Assembly (NCBI GenBank): GCA_029204225.1
Contig: CM055092.1
Span: 66,190,923 to 66,254,922, forward strand
DNA: 64,000 nt
DNA from: Diphasiastrum complanatum
Lineage: Eukaryota; Streptophyta; Lycopodiopsida; Lycopodiales; Lycopodiaceae
Direction of reading: 5' to 3'
The number at the start of each line of letters is the position of its first letter. Position 1 is the stretch's first letter. The position numbers were made by a program, and so were the translations under genes. The notes beneath the pieces are model-generated. The model had not been told where the DNA came from and made no database searches. It saw only the letters and a program-made list of their open reading frames with translations. Positions 23,721 through 36,588 of this stretch are shown here, piece by piece.

Positions 23721-25248
23721 TTGTAACGTGATTATAATAAGTTTTTTATGTATTTCCATGTTCTAGCATGTTAAATGCATAATTTCCTACATTGTTGATG
23801 AACTAGATGTGCAACCAAATTTACCTCTAGATCCAAGTGATCCATTAAGCATGTTTTGGATCTAATTTTTTTTCACACTTATTACTCTAGTTGTAAAGTG
23901 TAATGTGGCGGGGCTCATTTGGTAATCTTAGCCAACAGTACTTTAGTGGAGGGACCATCAAAGCAATGCATATTCAAGAGCTTATCATAGACAAAACAAT
24001 GGAGAGATCTATGCAAAAAGAAATTCTACTTATCATCTACTTGGAAGAAATAAAGCAAGCAATAGCAAGGAGCATCAAAAGCAAAGAGAACAAAAGAGAA
24101 AGGAATAACAAGGAGAGTTAAGGAACAAAGAGGAGGAGATAAAAAGAGAGTATAGGAAGAGAAATAGACAAAAAAAGTAGGTATAAACTCTACCCTCGTC
24201 CATGATTCACCCCGCTAGTACAAAAAGTCGTGAAGAATGACAAGCTTTTTGAAAAAAATTTAGATTCTCTGTTATTGTTGCTAAATCCATCAAAATTGTC
24301 ATGGATCTTCCATGTAGTAAACTTTAGCAAGATTCATAGGCTAACATCAAACAAATTCAATCAGTACCTTAAAGAGAGAGTACACAACAACCCAAGAAAC
24401 ACATGTAAAGAGAGAGTCCACATCAATCCAATAAACACAAATGTGAAGTGTATTCATAGAAACAGAGAAACGGTTCATATAGACAACTATATTTTTGGGG
24501 GTACCACTGCATGGCAGGCCAGACCCCATTAGGGGGCGCGTGTCTTGACTCTCTACTATTCATGTCAAGGATGCAATACCAATATGTACTGTGCATATAG
24601 AGAAGTAAAAAAATTGCTGAAAAAAGTAACATCTCTCAAGTGTCCAGATAAGCAGGTTTTACATATTGTGACAAAAATAAAATCTTTTAATATTGCTATG
24701 TAGAATTTGATAGCTTAGATAAAACTATAAGAGAACGTAATCAAATTCTAGTAGAACAGAAGAGCATACATTCATTCTGACATGATATTGAACACAATAA
24801 ATTGTATGATTTCAGTAAGTTGCATGTACAAATCAAATGAGTAGCGAGCACAAGACAATATCAGATGCAAGTGCGTACTTAAAACTAACTCTTAATCATT
24901 GATCGTTTTCATCTAATACACTTCCGCCGGCCTTGACATTTTGCGAGTTTCTTTCTTGTCATGATTCAACAAAAAGATAGCACATGGTGTGCTACTTTTT
25001 TCTCTATTGTGAGAGATATTTGGAGGCCTCACTTACACCACAAGAAAATATTTTGCTAGATGATTTTGGTTTAAAAAGTTTAAAATCTACATATGTGTGT
25101 GTGTGTGTGTGTGTGTGCTAATGATCTTCTTTATTGTGATAGCATGATTAGGAAACACATTCAAGCATTCATCAATCCACAAGCAAACATACAATGGCAA
25201 AAAAGGAGGACTTCACATAAACTAAAAAGGTATTAGGAGGAGGCTTTG

Positions 25249-25371
<123 letters not shown>

Positions 25372-26339
25372 TCTTGCAAATGAAAAGTGATCACAAAATG
25401 GTGTCACATCCCTACCTATAGACAAAGTTAGGGTTAGGGTTTTTGGTTCACCCAAACACCATGTGCCATAATAACTTGACTATCATAAAAAGTTTAAAAG
25501 CCAAAATGCATTTTAGAACTACTTGGTTCCTTTCTTATTTTGGCCCATCGGTATTTTAGATCTATCTCTACTTCTCGCGCCTTTGGCTTACAAGTACAGT
25601 AGTGCACCATTCAAGGGTGTCTGACATTACATTACTGATAGATCTAACTTGTATGCCAACTCGGCCATGCTTTTATTCTCGTTGCCGTAAAATCTATTGG
25701 GGAGACGTTGAGCTTTGTCTTCGCTCGTCGGCCTGTCTTTGTCGGTCAGGGCCGGTCTTCATCGGTCGGCCAGTCTTCGTCACCCGGCCGATCCCGGTCT
25801 TCGTCGACAATCTTGATGACCTTCTAATATTGGCTTTTTCGGTGAATCTGGATTCTAGAACTCCTTTTTGGCTGTTCGTCAATGTTCCTTGGTGTAGTTC
25901 GGTGGAATGATAACATGCGATATTCGTTGGGACTTTTGAGATTTGTTATAAGATCAAAGATTGAACTTTCTTCATACCAACACAGTGAGGAGAAACCAGC
26001 TTTCCCTTCTAGCTCATTTGACAAAATTTATGCACTCTCTTTAACTTTTGAATGTGTTGTTAGTGGAGCAATGGGAAAATCCTCTTTTTGAGTTTTGATT
26101 CCTCCATATTTGAATTGAATGATATAGTCCCCTCATAGCTCACACAAACATCCTGTAATGCGTTAGAAGAATCTTTACCAAAATCATCCTTTAGAAGAAT
26201 CTTCACCAAAATCTTCTAACATTGATTTATGGTGCTTCTTAGTATTCTTTGAAGTTTTCAACTTAGTATTACCTTGTTGGTTTATGAATAAATAGCTCAA
26301 AAGGTTGGCCTTGACTTGTCAAGTGGAAACATGTCTTAT

Positions 26340-26504
<165 letters not shown>

Positions 26505-27311
26505 ATGTGATCCATGATTGATTTCTGGACAGACATATATCAACATTTTGAATTTTGAGTGTAAGTCTTGTAGTTATTTGATTTCTATCAATTTCATGTC
26601 CTTAGACATTGTCAACAACCTATTCATGATAGTTATTGTGCAAGCAATTTAAAAAACAATCAAAACCTACCAAAAAAAACAAATTTCTAATACGATATTA
26701 GACATTCCATACAGAATCACTTTTATTTTAGCATAGGCTCCACAACACCCTACAGTTATCATGGATGTGGTCCTAGATAATAATCCTTGAACAACTTCAA
26801 TCCATTTTTTCATGAACTTGACTATGTATTGCCATCATTGGTACAAGTCTTTTGGCTTGAAATCAAAAAATCTCAAGCTAGGCATTATGGTCCTTTAAAA
26901 GTAGTGGTAGAGACATTATTCTATTGTATAATACTCATAGGTCACAAATATTATTTATGTTAACATGTCCTATGAGCTCATTTTGGAATTGAAATCAAAC
27001 AATAAACAACGGCCAACATAGTTGGGTTGTTGGAGGTAGGATAATTATCTTTTCTTAATGCTTACTTTCAACTAATTTTTTGGTGTGTGCAAGCTCAAGC
27101 TTTGCACAATCAATGACTATGAGGACCACTAAATGTTTTGATATGGTACTACCATCATGAGACAAACCATCTTTTTCATGAGCTATATATATATGTGACA
27201 ACTTTTGCAAGACATGAAAATTGATCAACTAAATGCAATCCCAACATAATTTGTTTTATGTATGATTCTTGTTTTGTTATAAATAGATATTTATGTATAA
27301 TCCTTATGAAT

Positions 27312-27344
27312 ACACACACACACACACACACATGTGTGTGTGTG

Positions 27345-27399
<55 letters not shown>
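27312..27399 (+). repeat. compound (CA)n(TG)n(TA)n microsatellite
   Basis: About 21 bp of CA repeat passes directly into TG repeat and then ~48 bp of TA repeat. The CA/TG junction is self-complementary and the TA tract is a perfect palindrome, so the block can fold into hairpins or cruciforms. Confidence 0.95.
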
Positions 27400-27404
<5 letters not shown>

Positions 27405-28019
27405 GTCTATATGCACAAACACATACATATTTATAAAGTTACTCTCTCTTTTGAAATTTATATATGATCAATCAGGTAATTATATTGCTAAAATACTTAC
27501 AACTATTAAACAAATTGTTCAAGTCAAAAGAGCTCATGTTTTAGATATAAAATTACAACTATTGCGAGGCTAGAAAAATGCTTATCAATGTGAATTTTAA
27601 AAAACACACGATACAGATTACACTTGAAATAATGCTTCTACAAAAATATTTTGATGACATCTAAGGCAAAATTGATATAAGCTAGAGGAGAAAGTTTATT
27701 GCACTTTCTAGTAAAGGCCCTTTGATTTTTGTCTAGCCAAATCAACAAAGGGGAGTTAACCTACACATATTTCTAAACAATGCATACTTAACATGACATG
27801 TCTGCATATTTTAAAAGGCAAAATTATAAGTGATTGGAAGGTTTCCAACTATGAGCATTTTCCCCCCCTAGAACAAAGGACCATTTAGACTTGATAAGGA
27901 CAGAGCTAGTCCGCCTTTAGGAGAAAAACCCTAAACTTTTGATTGAATTACTTTTAATATGCTTTAGTCTATCTCTCAACTTTCACATACGTAAATGACA
28001 TCAATAATTTGTATATATT

Positions 28020-28021
<2 letters not shown>

Positions 28022-28070
<49 letters not shown>

Positions 28071-28102
28071 CAATATTGTGTGTGTGTGTGTGTGTGTGTG
28101 TG
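28022..28102 (+). repeat. inverted (CA)n ... (TG)n
   Basis: A (CA)24 tract, a short TCAATATTG spacer and a (TG)n tract form one large potential hairpin. The spacer itself contains AATATT. Confidence 0.92.
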
Positions 28103-28337
28103 CTAATATATACAAGACAAAAAACATAGAAACATCAATTGAGGCACTCGTGCAAAGATTCTATCAATTTAGAAAAATCCATCGTGTCAATTTGTGAGTT
28201 TTGGGAGGTGGGGTTATGTATTGATGGGGGTGGGGGTGGATGTCTACGGTGGGGGTAAGTGTGTTATTGTGTGTGTATAGTTGTGTATGTGTGTATATGT
28301 GTGTGTTAGTAGATAAGTGTGTCATTTATGTCTATCA

Positions 28338-28424
28338 AAGTCAAGGGCGTTGGCTCAATTGGTTATCTTGACATCCAAAGTTTCTTTGGTCTCAAGTTCG
28401 AGTCTCTCCTTGGAAACCAAGAGG
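28338..28424 (+). mobile_element. short tRNA-derived retroposon (SINE-like)
   Basis: An A-box-like TTGGCTCAATTGG (28350-28362) and a B-box-like AAGTTCGAGTCTC (28394-28406) are spaced as in tRNA-derived SINE heads. The ~87-bp unit is flanked by CATTTATGTCTATCA at 28323-28337 and 28425-28439, which look like target duplications. The same word also recurs near 28506 and 28540 in a local duplication, so the flanks could be a local repeat. No poly-A or LINE-like tail follows. It is not a functional tRNA, because the acceptor stem does not pair. Confidence 0.5.
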
Positions 28425-28622
28425 CATTTATGTCTATCATATCTTAACGTTGTATGTCATATACATTACTAATAGTTGATGTACATATACACACTAGCCA
28501 TATAAATGTGTTATTTATGTCTATCATATCTTAAGGTCTCATTTATGTCTATCATATCTTAATGTTGTATGTCATATACATTACTAATAGTTGATGTACA
28601 TATACACACTAGCCATATAATC
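28425..28622 (+). repeat. local direct duplication, ~80-bp unit
   Basis: TTTATGTCTATCATATCTTAA followed by GTTGTATGTCATATACATT and the ACACTAGCCATATAA end occurs at ~28426-28507 and again at ~28541-28622. Part of the unit occurs between them. Confidence 0.85.
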
Positions 28623-31124
28623 AACACCATTAAACCTATAGCTACAAGAGCACACAAGAGTATTAATAAATACGATTTAACTTGTTACAATCAAAGGTTC
28701 ACACTTCCCAACTTGACCATTTTGATTGTAAAACTATATACAATTGCACATTAATGACATGCTCTTAATATTTGTAAACTTTATTTTTTTAGATATCTAA
28801 ACATGTTTTAGTTATTGTATGCTTGAGTCTTCATAGACATTCGTGCTGCCTAACTAATGACTCATATTGTTAGTATCAAATTAGCTTTTCTACATCGATA
28901 GATTTGGCAACATGGTGTGTGTGCTTTGATTGATGTAAGTTGTTTGTAAGCTTAATGCTTTGATTGTTGCAAGTTGTTTGTAAGCTTAAAGCTTTTCCAA
29001 AAAAATAATTGAGTTTCCTACATGCAAACAATCTATCAGCACACTAAAATCATGATACTCTCATGCTTGTGAGGACATAGTTTATCATATATTAAGTCAC
29101 AACTTAAAGTGTGGGGTTTTAGCAACCAATTTGGTCACCTTGTTAATATTGTTCCCAGAAGTTATTTGCTACTACATGAAAGAATTCAACCTATATTTGA
29201 TAATAAGCTAGAAAATTTATATACCACATATTAAACCAAGTATAATGTATTATTAACCAAATGTGCTCATGATAGAAAATAATAAGAAAATATTTTTGAC
29301 ATTCTTAGATCTAATCCTATTTGTTGTCAACAGGCCATACAATAGCAATAATGCATTTAATTCCTTCCTCCAATAGAGATTGAACAAGAATACATCAAGT
29401 ATTTTACACAAATGTAGAAGAGAGCCAAAGATGAGAAGATAGTATTGCCTCCAAACATTCCAAAAGTGGAATATCTCTTAGATTCTACTATTATATCATA
29501 GATCTTGTTATTTATAGTTGAGAGTGATGATTTCCTCTCCTCTCTCGAGACCTTTTTTTTTGGCCTAGCTTATCCAAAACTTGACCTAAACTAGTCATAT
29601 TGGCCAAAATTGCCAAGTAAAGCTAAAAATGAACTTTTGTATGTACAAGTGATGAAATGAACTTGGAACCAGTTATAAAATGGTCATTTACACTAGTTTC
29701 ACATGTGTAAAATAATTATGTGCACTTTTTGCTAATGTGGCCTCATTTATGCTCAAATTGACAAACTAACTAGAAAGCTAGAAAACTAGTTGACAATTTT
29801 TAGACTTCATCTTGAACTAGTTTTAACATAGCTTTAGAACATAATCCAAGATGTGATCTATGCTTTATAAATAGGTAACTCTATCCGCTGGCTCTAATCA
29901 GCCAGTTTCAGGGGTCATTTTGGCCCAAGGATGGCCAAAAAAGGTGCCCTCTAGCTATAGTTAGCCCGAATGCTAATTTGCCTTGCATTTTGAACTGAAT
30001 TTTCACTTTGAAGATTTTTAAAGAAGAATGCCACTTTTTGGCCTTCGGGTCCCTTCAGCCATTTCATTATGAATTTTTTTATTGAGGTTGAAGGCCCACT
30101 GGCGTTCGGACCCCTTCAAAGCTTCCAACCTTCTTTCAACCATATCCCAATGGCCCATCTTCATCTAATGGCTCACAGCTCTTCCCAAGCCTTCAATCTT
30201 GGCCGTCGATCTTCAATCTTCATAATCGGATGTCTATTTGCCTCCACGCGCATCAAACAATGCTCTTGCAGCCGCTGGACCACCAATGTATACTATGGCC
30301 CATTCTTTTTGGCCGCGCGTGACCCTCGCGGGTTCTCTCTCTCTCCTTCTTCCTTCTTTGCTTGAAGCTTTAAGCTTGTGGCTATGGCTGCCGCCCTATT
30401 CAAGCTGCCACAGCTCCCTGGCTGATCCACGACACTCCACGACCAACTGCAGTCAAGGTCACCCTATCCCAGTGCCCATCCTTACCAGTTTATAGATCAT
30501 CAAAACACTTTTGACAGAGAAAGATCCATCGTTTTCCTCCTGTAAACCCTAGCAACTTTGAAGAGAAGGATATTTTGGACATTTCTCAGGATTTCGCTAA
30601 GCTTCACTTGCAGCTCCTATCTGGCTGAGGTCGCCCTACCTCCAGCTCAGTAACACAATTTATAGCTTGCCAATTGGTGCGGTATCGACTGCAAACACAC
30701 TGGTTTTCATTCCAAACCGTCAACACCCCACGAAACTGGAAATTTTTCAAATTTCCTCCATTTTTCACCCAATCGCTTCCTGTAAATTGTTATGGCTCTC
30801 TGTCACTACTCTTTGCATCGCCATGCAAGCCCCGTTACGCCAAACGGTTGTCCACACAGTGAATCATGAAGCCACCACCGATGATTTTTCCGAAACCACC
30901 AAAACTGCAAGTTTCTCCGTGAATTCTCCCCGGAATCCACCTACGACGATCATTCTGATCTTCCCTAAAGCTTCGATCGAAGGAACTTTGTTGTCTCCTG
31001 CCATGTGGACTGCCGATACCCCATACAGAGTCCTCTCTCCTGAGACTCTTTGAGTGTTATTTCTCTTGGTGAAAGATGCTATCCCATAGCTCCACCGGAT
31101 TGTGCATACCTGCATCACCCTGTA
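28623..31124. other. gene-free; right part is probably leader of a minus-strand LTR element
   Basis: No supported gene. 29880-30090 resembles 45150-45370 (shared GAAGATTTTTA and GGCCTTC-GCCC segments). Both lie next to related minus-strand LTRs, so 29.9-31.1 kb is likely the interior of a non-coding minus-strand LTR element. Frames at 30069-30365 and 30667-31053 have no recognisable domain. Confidence 0.45.
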
Positions 31125-31136
31125 GCTCTGATACCA
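31125..31136 (-). other. primer binding site, minus strand
   Basis: GCTCTGATACCA is the exact reverse complement of TGGTATCAGAGC, the tRNA-iMet primer site. It lies three bases left of the LTR at 31140-31620, as expected for an element transcribed leftward. Confidence 0.75.
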
Positions 31137-31139
31137 AGT

Positions 31140-31620
31140 TGAAATTTTGTTAGGATCTAGTGCAGTATGCAGATCACATCACACAATCACCATAGCCACT
31201 CCTCACAAGCTCTCAAAGATGGCACAACAAAAGTTAAGTCTATTATGAAGAAACATTGTACATATAGCAAAGCCTCAAACTGCAATGGGCTCAAACAAGT
31301 GTCACTAAACTGGCCTACCACCTGCCAAACTAGAGTTAGGCCCAATATGGCCACATATACTGACAAACCCAGGACACCCTGAGTATAGCATAATGAACTC
31401 AAAATCACTATACAGGCTAATTTCTTCCTATGTATGGCTACCCGACTAACCCAAGTAGTCGTCTACGGGATCAGTGCCCGATCAATATATCCCAATGGGT
31501 CACATCCCGACCACAACCATATACAGTAAACCAAATAAACTGTACACTAATTACATCATCACATTTAGAGCTTACATAAAATGTATATCAGATTAACTCT
31601 GATTTCTAACTGATATGTCA
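31140..31620 (-). repeat. minus-strand 5' LTR, ~481 bp
   Basis: The segment starts TGAAATTTTG and ends ATATGTCA on the plus strand. It borders a reverse-oriented primer site on the left and a copia integrase fragment on the right. Part of it resembles 43320-43800 (GATCTAGTG near the start and a CACATTT...GCTT(G/A)CATAAA segment), so a second member is inserted at 43.3-45.6 kb. Confidence 0.65.
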
Positions 31621-31862
31621 TGTAAGACGTGGATCTACTTCTTGAAGAAGAAATCAGATGCATTTGACAATTTCAAGAGCTTCAAAGCATTGGTCGAAAA
31701 TCAGACAGGTAGGAAGATCACAGTCCTAAGATCAGATAGTGGAGGTGAGTACAAGTCTAATGACTTCAATGATCTTTGTAATCAATGTGGGATTGTTAGG
31801 GGATTTCATAGAATTCCCAGATGCCGAGCCAAGTTGAAGACACAGAGTATCTCTCACCCATG
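31621..31862 (+). pseudogene. copia integrase core fragment
   Basis: KTWIYFLKKKSDAFDNFKSFKALVE and VLRSDSGGEYKSNDF are the integrase segment around the second catalytic Asp (SDSGGE). The match ends after LCNQCGIVR. What follows (a short PDAEP and MTEEVSEGGEQ-like reading) is not integrase core, so a deletion removed the catalytic Glu region. It resembles 15010-15180 but keeps the intact SGGE box. Confidence 0.85.
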
Positions 31863-33020
31863 ACCGAGGAGGTCTCAGAAGGAGGAGAGCAGAAGAGTTG
31901 AGAGCCGAGCATGAGAGCCGAGAAATTACTAGCTAGAATGACAATGAATTATCTATGTGAGCCTACATGGTGTATCCCAGAGAAGGAACGACCATGTAGG
32001 AGCTAGTAATACTTCCTAGGCTTTGTAAATAAATGTAGACCCCCCTTAAATAGTTTAGAGTGAGCCACCTTTTGATGGTGACCTCTAGTGGAAGGGCAAC
32101 TTTCCATGTAATTTTTAATTTGGTGGAATTGCCACTTGGGCTCCACATGGGCAGCCTTCTTGCTTATTTAAGAACCCCCCTCCCTTGTGAGGGATCTTTG
32201 AATGTATTGTAGTTAATAAAGAAGATCTTCCATGAGTTCTTGATGGTTGCTAAGCTCCTTGTTCATGCCAATGTTCTTGAGTGAAATTCCTATGAGCATG
32301 TTTTGATTTCCTTTGTGTTTGTGGATTAACTAGATTTCTTGCTTACTCTCTTGCTTTTAGTTGTGGATTAGATTTCATTTCTTGTTGTGAATTAATGTAG
32401 GAATAAGCATTCAAGTAAACTAAATAGGCTAGAAATGTGGCATAAATCTTGCATATCATCTAACATTCTAGTTCTTGATGTTCTTGGGATGTCCAAGAAT
32501 CAAAAGACTAGTTGGTTTCTTGATTCTTGGACTTCTAACATGCTGTAGATTAGATCTTGTTTTTTGTTTTGTCACTTTATGCAAGTATAGTAGTGCTTAG
32601 GATATGATTTCAGTTCATTTTGTAGCAAAGTAGAAGTAGGAATCCATCGTTGTTCAACTGAGCAGTAATGCAGATCATTTATTGAACGCATTGGCTTGCA
32701 TTTTGGTTGATTGTGCATGTGCATTCAGTTCAAGAAAGACCCATCCGGATGTCCTCTGACAGGCAGGACAATACTACAATGATTATCAGTCCCTTTTGCA
32801 AACAAGAAAGATAATCTCAAGAAGTGCCCACAGTCTCTGCTGACAGGTAGAATACCAAGCTGTTAAAGTTGTAAAACAAGAAGTAAAGAAATCGTGTTCA
32901 CATATTCAGTGGAAATTTGTGAACATTTGGTGCCACTTCCACAGCTACACAGACACTAAACTAAGCCAAACCTTTTCGATCTGTGTTGCAAAACCATCGC
33001 TCTGAGGTCTTGCACACATT
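31863..33020. other. LTR-like DNA, no gene
   Basis: It contains a TATTTAAG TATA-like box (32163-32170) and an AATAAA signal (near 32215), spaced as in an LTR promoter/polyA region. No partner copy was found in the window. 32240-33020 holds nothing I recognise. Confidence 0.4.
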
Positions 33021-33029
33021 TCATTACAG

Positions 33030-33600
33030 AGCTCGTCACTTTCATCTTGACCGACGTCCAGCTCAGATCTCAACCGAGACCTCACGCTCCTTCCCTAGCC
33101 GAGTTCCACGACACTCGTCTGGACCGAACGACACCATGTTTCATTCATCTATTGAAACTACACATTCACTCTTGACCGAACCTACTCGCAATATCTTGTA
33201 AATTCTTGAGTTAAATTTCAACCGATGCTCATCGATCAAATCTCACCCCAGCCTTTCCATTGAAATCTCACCTGGAGCATCTGTTCATATCTTGACCGAC
33301 GCCACTCGTCAGATCTCGACTGATGCCACTCGTCAGATTTTGACCGATGCCACTCGTCAGATCTTGACCGACGCCTCTTCTCAGATCTTGACCGACGCCA
33401 CTCGTCAGATCTCGACCGTCGCCTCTCGTCATATCTCGACCTACGCCTCTCGTTAGATCTTGACCGACGCCTCTCGTCAGATCTCGACCGACGCATAATC
33501 TCAGATCTCAACAGATGCCTCTCGTCAGATCTCGACTGACGTCTCTTGTTAGATCTCGACCGACGCATAATCTTCGATCTCGACCGACGCCTTCTGTAAT
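33030..33600 (-). repeat. 24-bp minisatellite, (CTCGTCAGATCTYGACYGACGCCW)n
   Basis: Clear from about 33285 to 33590 with some twelve imperfect 24-bp units; more degenerate copies lie from 33030. The unit length is a multiple of three, so the minus strand stays open (33236-33568) and reads as RRSRSDER-type octads rich in Arg and Ser. I see no start context, splice partner or other domain to prove it is a protein. Each unit carries AGATCT and often GACCGACG. Confidence 0.8.
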
Positions 33601-33834
33601 AGATGGATAGTCATATGTGTCTTTCAATTGAATACTTTTTTTAAATAGAATAATAGCATATTGTGGCCACATGGCAATAGTCATATTGTGTTGATAACTT
33701 GAGCAGTGCTCGAGTTTGAAACAATGTAGTTTGAAAACTACATTGACATAAACATTACAAAAGCAAGGTATGCTAGATCTAATCATATTGATATACTGTG
33801 GTTTGATGCATTTACATGATTGTAGCTTTTAACA

Positions 33835-34434
33835 ATGGCGATGTTCCATTTGCATGTTGCTCTTCCGATGGAATGCACTCCAATTATAAAGAAAAATGTG
33901 AAAGTTGTAGAGAATGTTGCTGCAATAGTTAGAGAATTGAGAATGAATAATCATATGAATATAGATTTGCGGGTGGATTGATCAATTTATCCTAATGATC
34001 CAGCTACCAATTTGTGTCCAGATTTTAAGTTCGTAACTCATCTTCTCATATATGTATGTAAAGGAAATAGCGGATTACTTGGATATTGTCAAAGGTTGCG
34101 TGATATTGGAATGCATAGCATATCTTGTCTTAATCAACAATTACAGTTTGCTAATCAACAATTGCAACGTGCAAATCAACAATTGCTTCATTATGTGCAA
34201 CACACTAGTGCTGAAAACAATGCACTCAAGAATGCTATGTCAGAGTTGAATGCTACAGTCACTACTCTTTGGGGATCAAACCAAGAAATGTTAGAATCCA
34301 TGGAAAGGTTGCGATCCGAGAGTTTAAAATCTGCTGTTGATATAAAAGTTATCAATAAGGCAATGATGAAGAGGAAAAGAAAGAGAGCGCTGATGAAGAA
34401 TATTGATGACCTATATACACATAGCAACAATTAA
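33835..34434 (+). pseudogene. coiled-coil protein of the 33.8-42.9 kb locus
   Basis: One reading frame runs from ATG 33835 to TAA 34434 (about 200 aa), broken by a single TGA at 33979 (codon 49), which is consistent with a CGA-to-TGA change. After a conserved-looking YPNDPATNLCPDF segment it holds a Gln/Asn-rich heptad region with three QQLxxANQQL-type repeats, then further heptads (NALKNAMSELNATVTTL). It ends with a basic MKRKRKRALMK tail that could be a nuclear signal. It lies just upstream of the transposase-like gene and on the same strand. I know no matching family; an accessory DNA-binding or multimerising protein is inference. Confidence 0.55.
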
Positions 34435-34576
34435 AAAAAAAAAGAATTTGAGCATTCAAGTATGTTTTCATATAAACTGTTTATTTGATTTGTATATGTC
34501 ATTTAAGTTTGATTTGCACTTGATAACATGGGTTATTTATTTATTAAACGTAAATTGAGTTTCGTATGTTTGTTGC

Positions 34577-36513
34577 AGATCATGTTTGGTGGCAAAGAAC
34601 TATTTAACAGATCGTTCATGCATTAGATCATCTTTAAGTCATGTTTTACCAAGAAAGTCAGCAAACGAAATGATAAAAAAATGCTCGATTGGAAAAATGA
34701 AAAATGAAATTGTAGAGAATGTTTTGATTAACGTTCAATCATGCTTGGATGCAAATGTGATACAAGGTGCATGTGATGTATCTGGAATTAACAGAAATGC
34801 TTATTCTATTTTTTTTAGAATAGTTAAAAAAGCTTTTTCCCAAGTGATGGTGAAGAAAATTTATCTTTCGCGTCCATATTTGGTAAGATTGACAAAAAAT
34901 TATTATAATAATGGAATGTTCAAAGTAGTTGGCCAACCACTTTATATAACTAAATTATACAAATCAGAATATGGTGAGCTCAATTACAACGACTACAATA
35001 ATATTTTTCTTGATATTGAAAATGTTCTAAAATACATTATTCGATTCTATAAACTAGACGAACATCAAGTAAATGGAAAGATCATTATTGTAATAAAATT
35101 GGATGAATCTGAAATCATCAAGGGTCAAAAGTTGGAACGAGTGAGTGTCACTTTGATGAACAAAATTTCAAATACAAATGATCAAAGTTGTAGTGTTCAA
35201 TCGGAAAATCACATATGGTGGTTGGCGACATTCCATGTATACATTTCAATTTTCATTTAGGATATCGTTATTAACAATTCATACCTTGCTAGTTTTTATT
35301 GACATGTCATGCATTACTTGCATCTCTATAGGTCTTGAAAGAGGACCATAAAATACTTTCATGGATATTTTCAAGAACAAATTATGGCGAGATTATAAAG
35401 AGACATTTGGAGGGTGAGAAATTTACGGTCAAAAACCATGGAAGTTTTCAAATTCAATGGCACCTTGCAGGGGATTTGAAAACATTAAATATATGTATAA
35501 TGTCTCTCATGGGACAACATCAAAGCATCCATGTCTTTATTGCATGAAGGATTGCCACAATATGAATCTGGGACGATCAACAAACACTGGCCCAACACGA
35601 GAAGCTGTAGATCCAAATATGAAAAGTGTTCTGCCAATTCCATTAAAAAATGCTCACATATGCACATTGCATGTTGAGGTTAGTATTATTGAAAAAACTT
35701 ATTTACTTGCATATTCTACTAGCATGGAATCATAAACCGGAGTTTGTGGCTAAAGATTAGGAGGTTGGAGATAGTTCTGTCAAATGCAAGACTACATAAA
35801 GGGAATGTCACTATTGAAAAAGTGACAGACTCTCCGGGAAATAAGGAAAGGTTCCTAATAAGCCATCAATTGGAGGTGCTAAAGCAAGAAGATTCTTATC
35901 CAAGCACACATGCAAAGAATCAAGTGTCGAATACGAAATTTGGAGAGAAATTGTTCAAGCCACACGAACACTAGAAGGAAGTAATCGAGTGGAAAAGAGA
36001 CAAGTGTGGACCAACTTAGACAAACTCATAGGTGTTATCAGAAAAAAAAACCTATCATCAGAAGATATGAGGACTTTGCAAAATCATTGCACCACATTTG
36101 TAAAATTTGTACATGATTGTTGGGGAAAAGACAACGTTACTCATTACATGGTGCTAATCTATATCATTATCTGGTACTTTTTTCATTCAGGCTTATTTTT
36201 TTTCTACTAATGTAACTAATCAAAACTATTGTTTGCAGCACATCCTTCTTCATCATGCAACTTATTTTGCAAAGGAATATGGGAGCTTAAGTATCTGGTC
36301 ATCACAAGGCATGGAAAAATCTCATTGGCAAGCAAGGGGAGCATTTCATAGAGCAACAAATCATGGAGGACACAATTCAAGAAATCAATATTTAGTTCAA
36401 CTTTTTCACTGGTTTGAAAGAAGGGCGCAATTTAGATATCAAGCTAAAAACTCACCAAGTATTACGATTTTTCGAAAGGCATTCAAATTCATAACAAAAG
36501 AGAGATCTTTGTA
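34577..36513 (+). pseudogene. transposase-like protein, intron-bearing, damaged
   Basis: The reading starts after a TTGCAG acceptor-like site as SCLVAKNYLTDRSC and runs to 35260. An intron-like gap ends at TATAG (35331). The next block is WHLAGDLKTLN, and after a frameshift near 35490 TSKHPCLYCMKDC and HICTLHVEVSIIEKTY. A further shift near 35715 gives AWNHKPEF. The last part (35990-36150) splices cleanly across a GT-AG intron 36151-36238 into HILLHHATYF, GMEKSHWQARGAFHR and TNHGGHNSRNQ, ending in TAA. GD-K...PCxxC...LH...E patterns are typical of poorly described eukaryotic transposases. I cannot name the superfamily, and D/E catalytic assignments are inference. Confidence 0.5.
36151..36238 (+). 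other. GT-AG intron in the transposase-like gene
   Basis: Begins GTGCTAATC, is T-rich, and ends TTTGCAG. Removing its 88 bp joins CATTACATG to CACATCCTT in frame (HYM-HIL). Confidence 0.6.
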
Positions 36514-36588
36514 ATATATCAAAATCTATTACAGAAAATTGTTTAATTATTATCATCATTCTCTTCAAGGTTCAGACGGATGGTATTG

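Noticed and set aside
30667-31053. 128-codon plus-strand ORF
   Set aside because: Lies in the probable leader of a minus-strand LTR element and has no recognisable motif.
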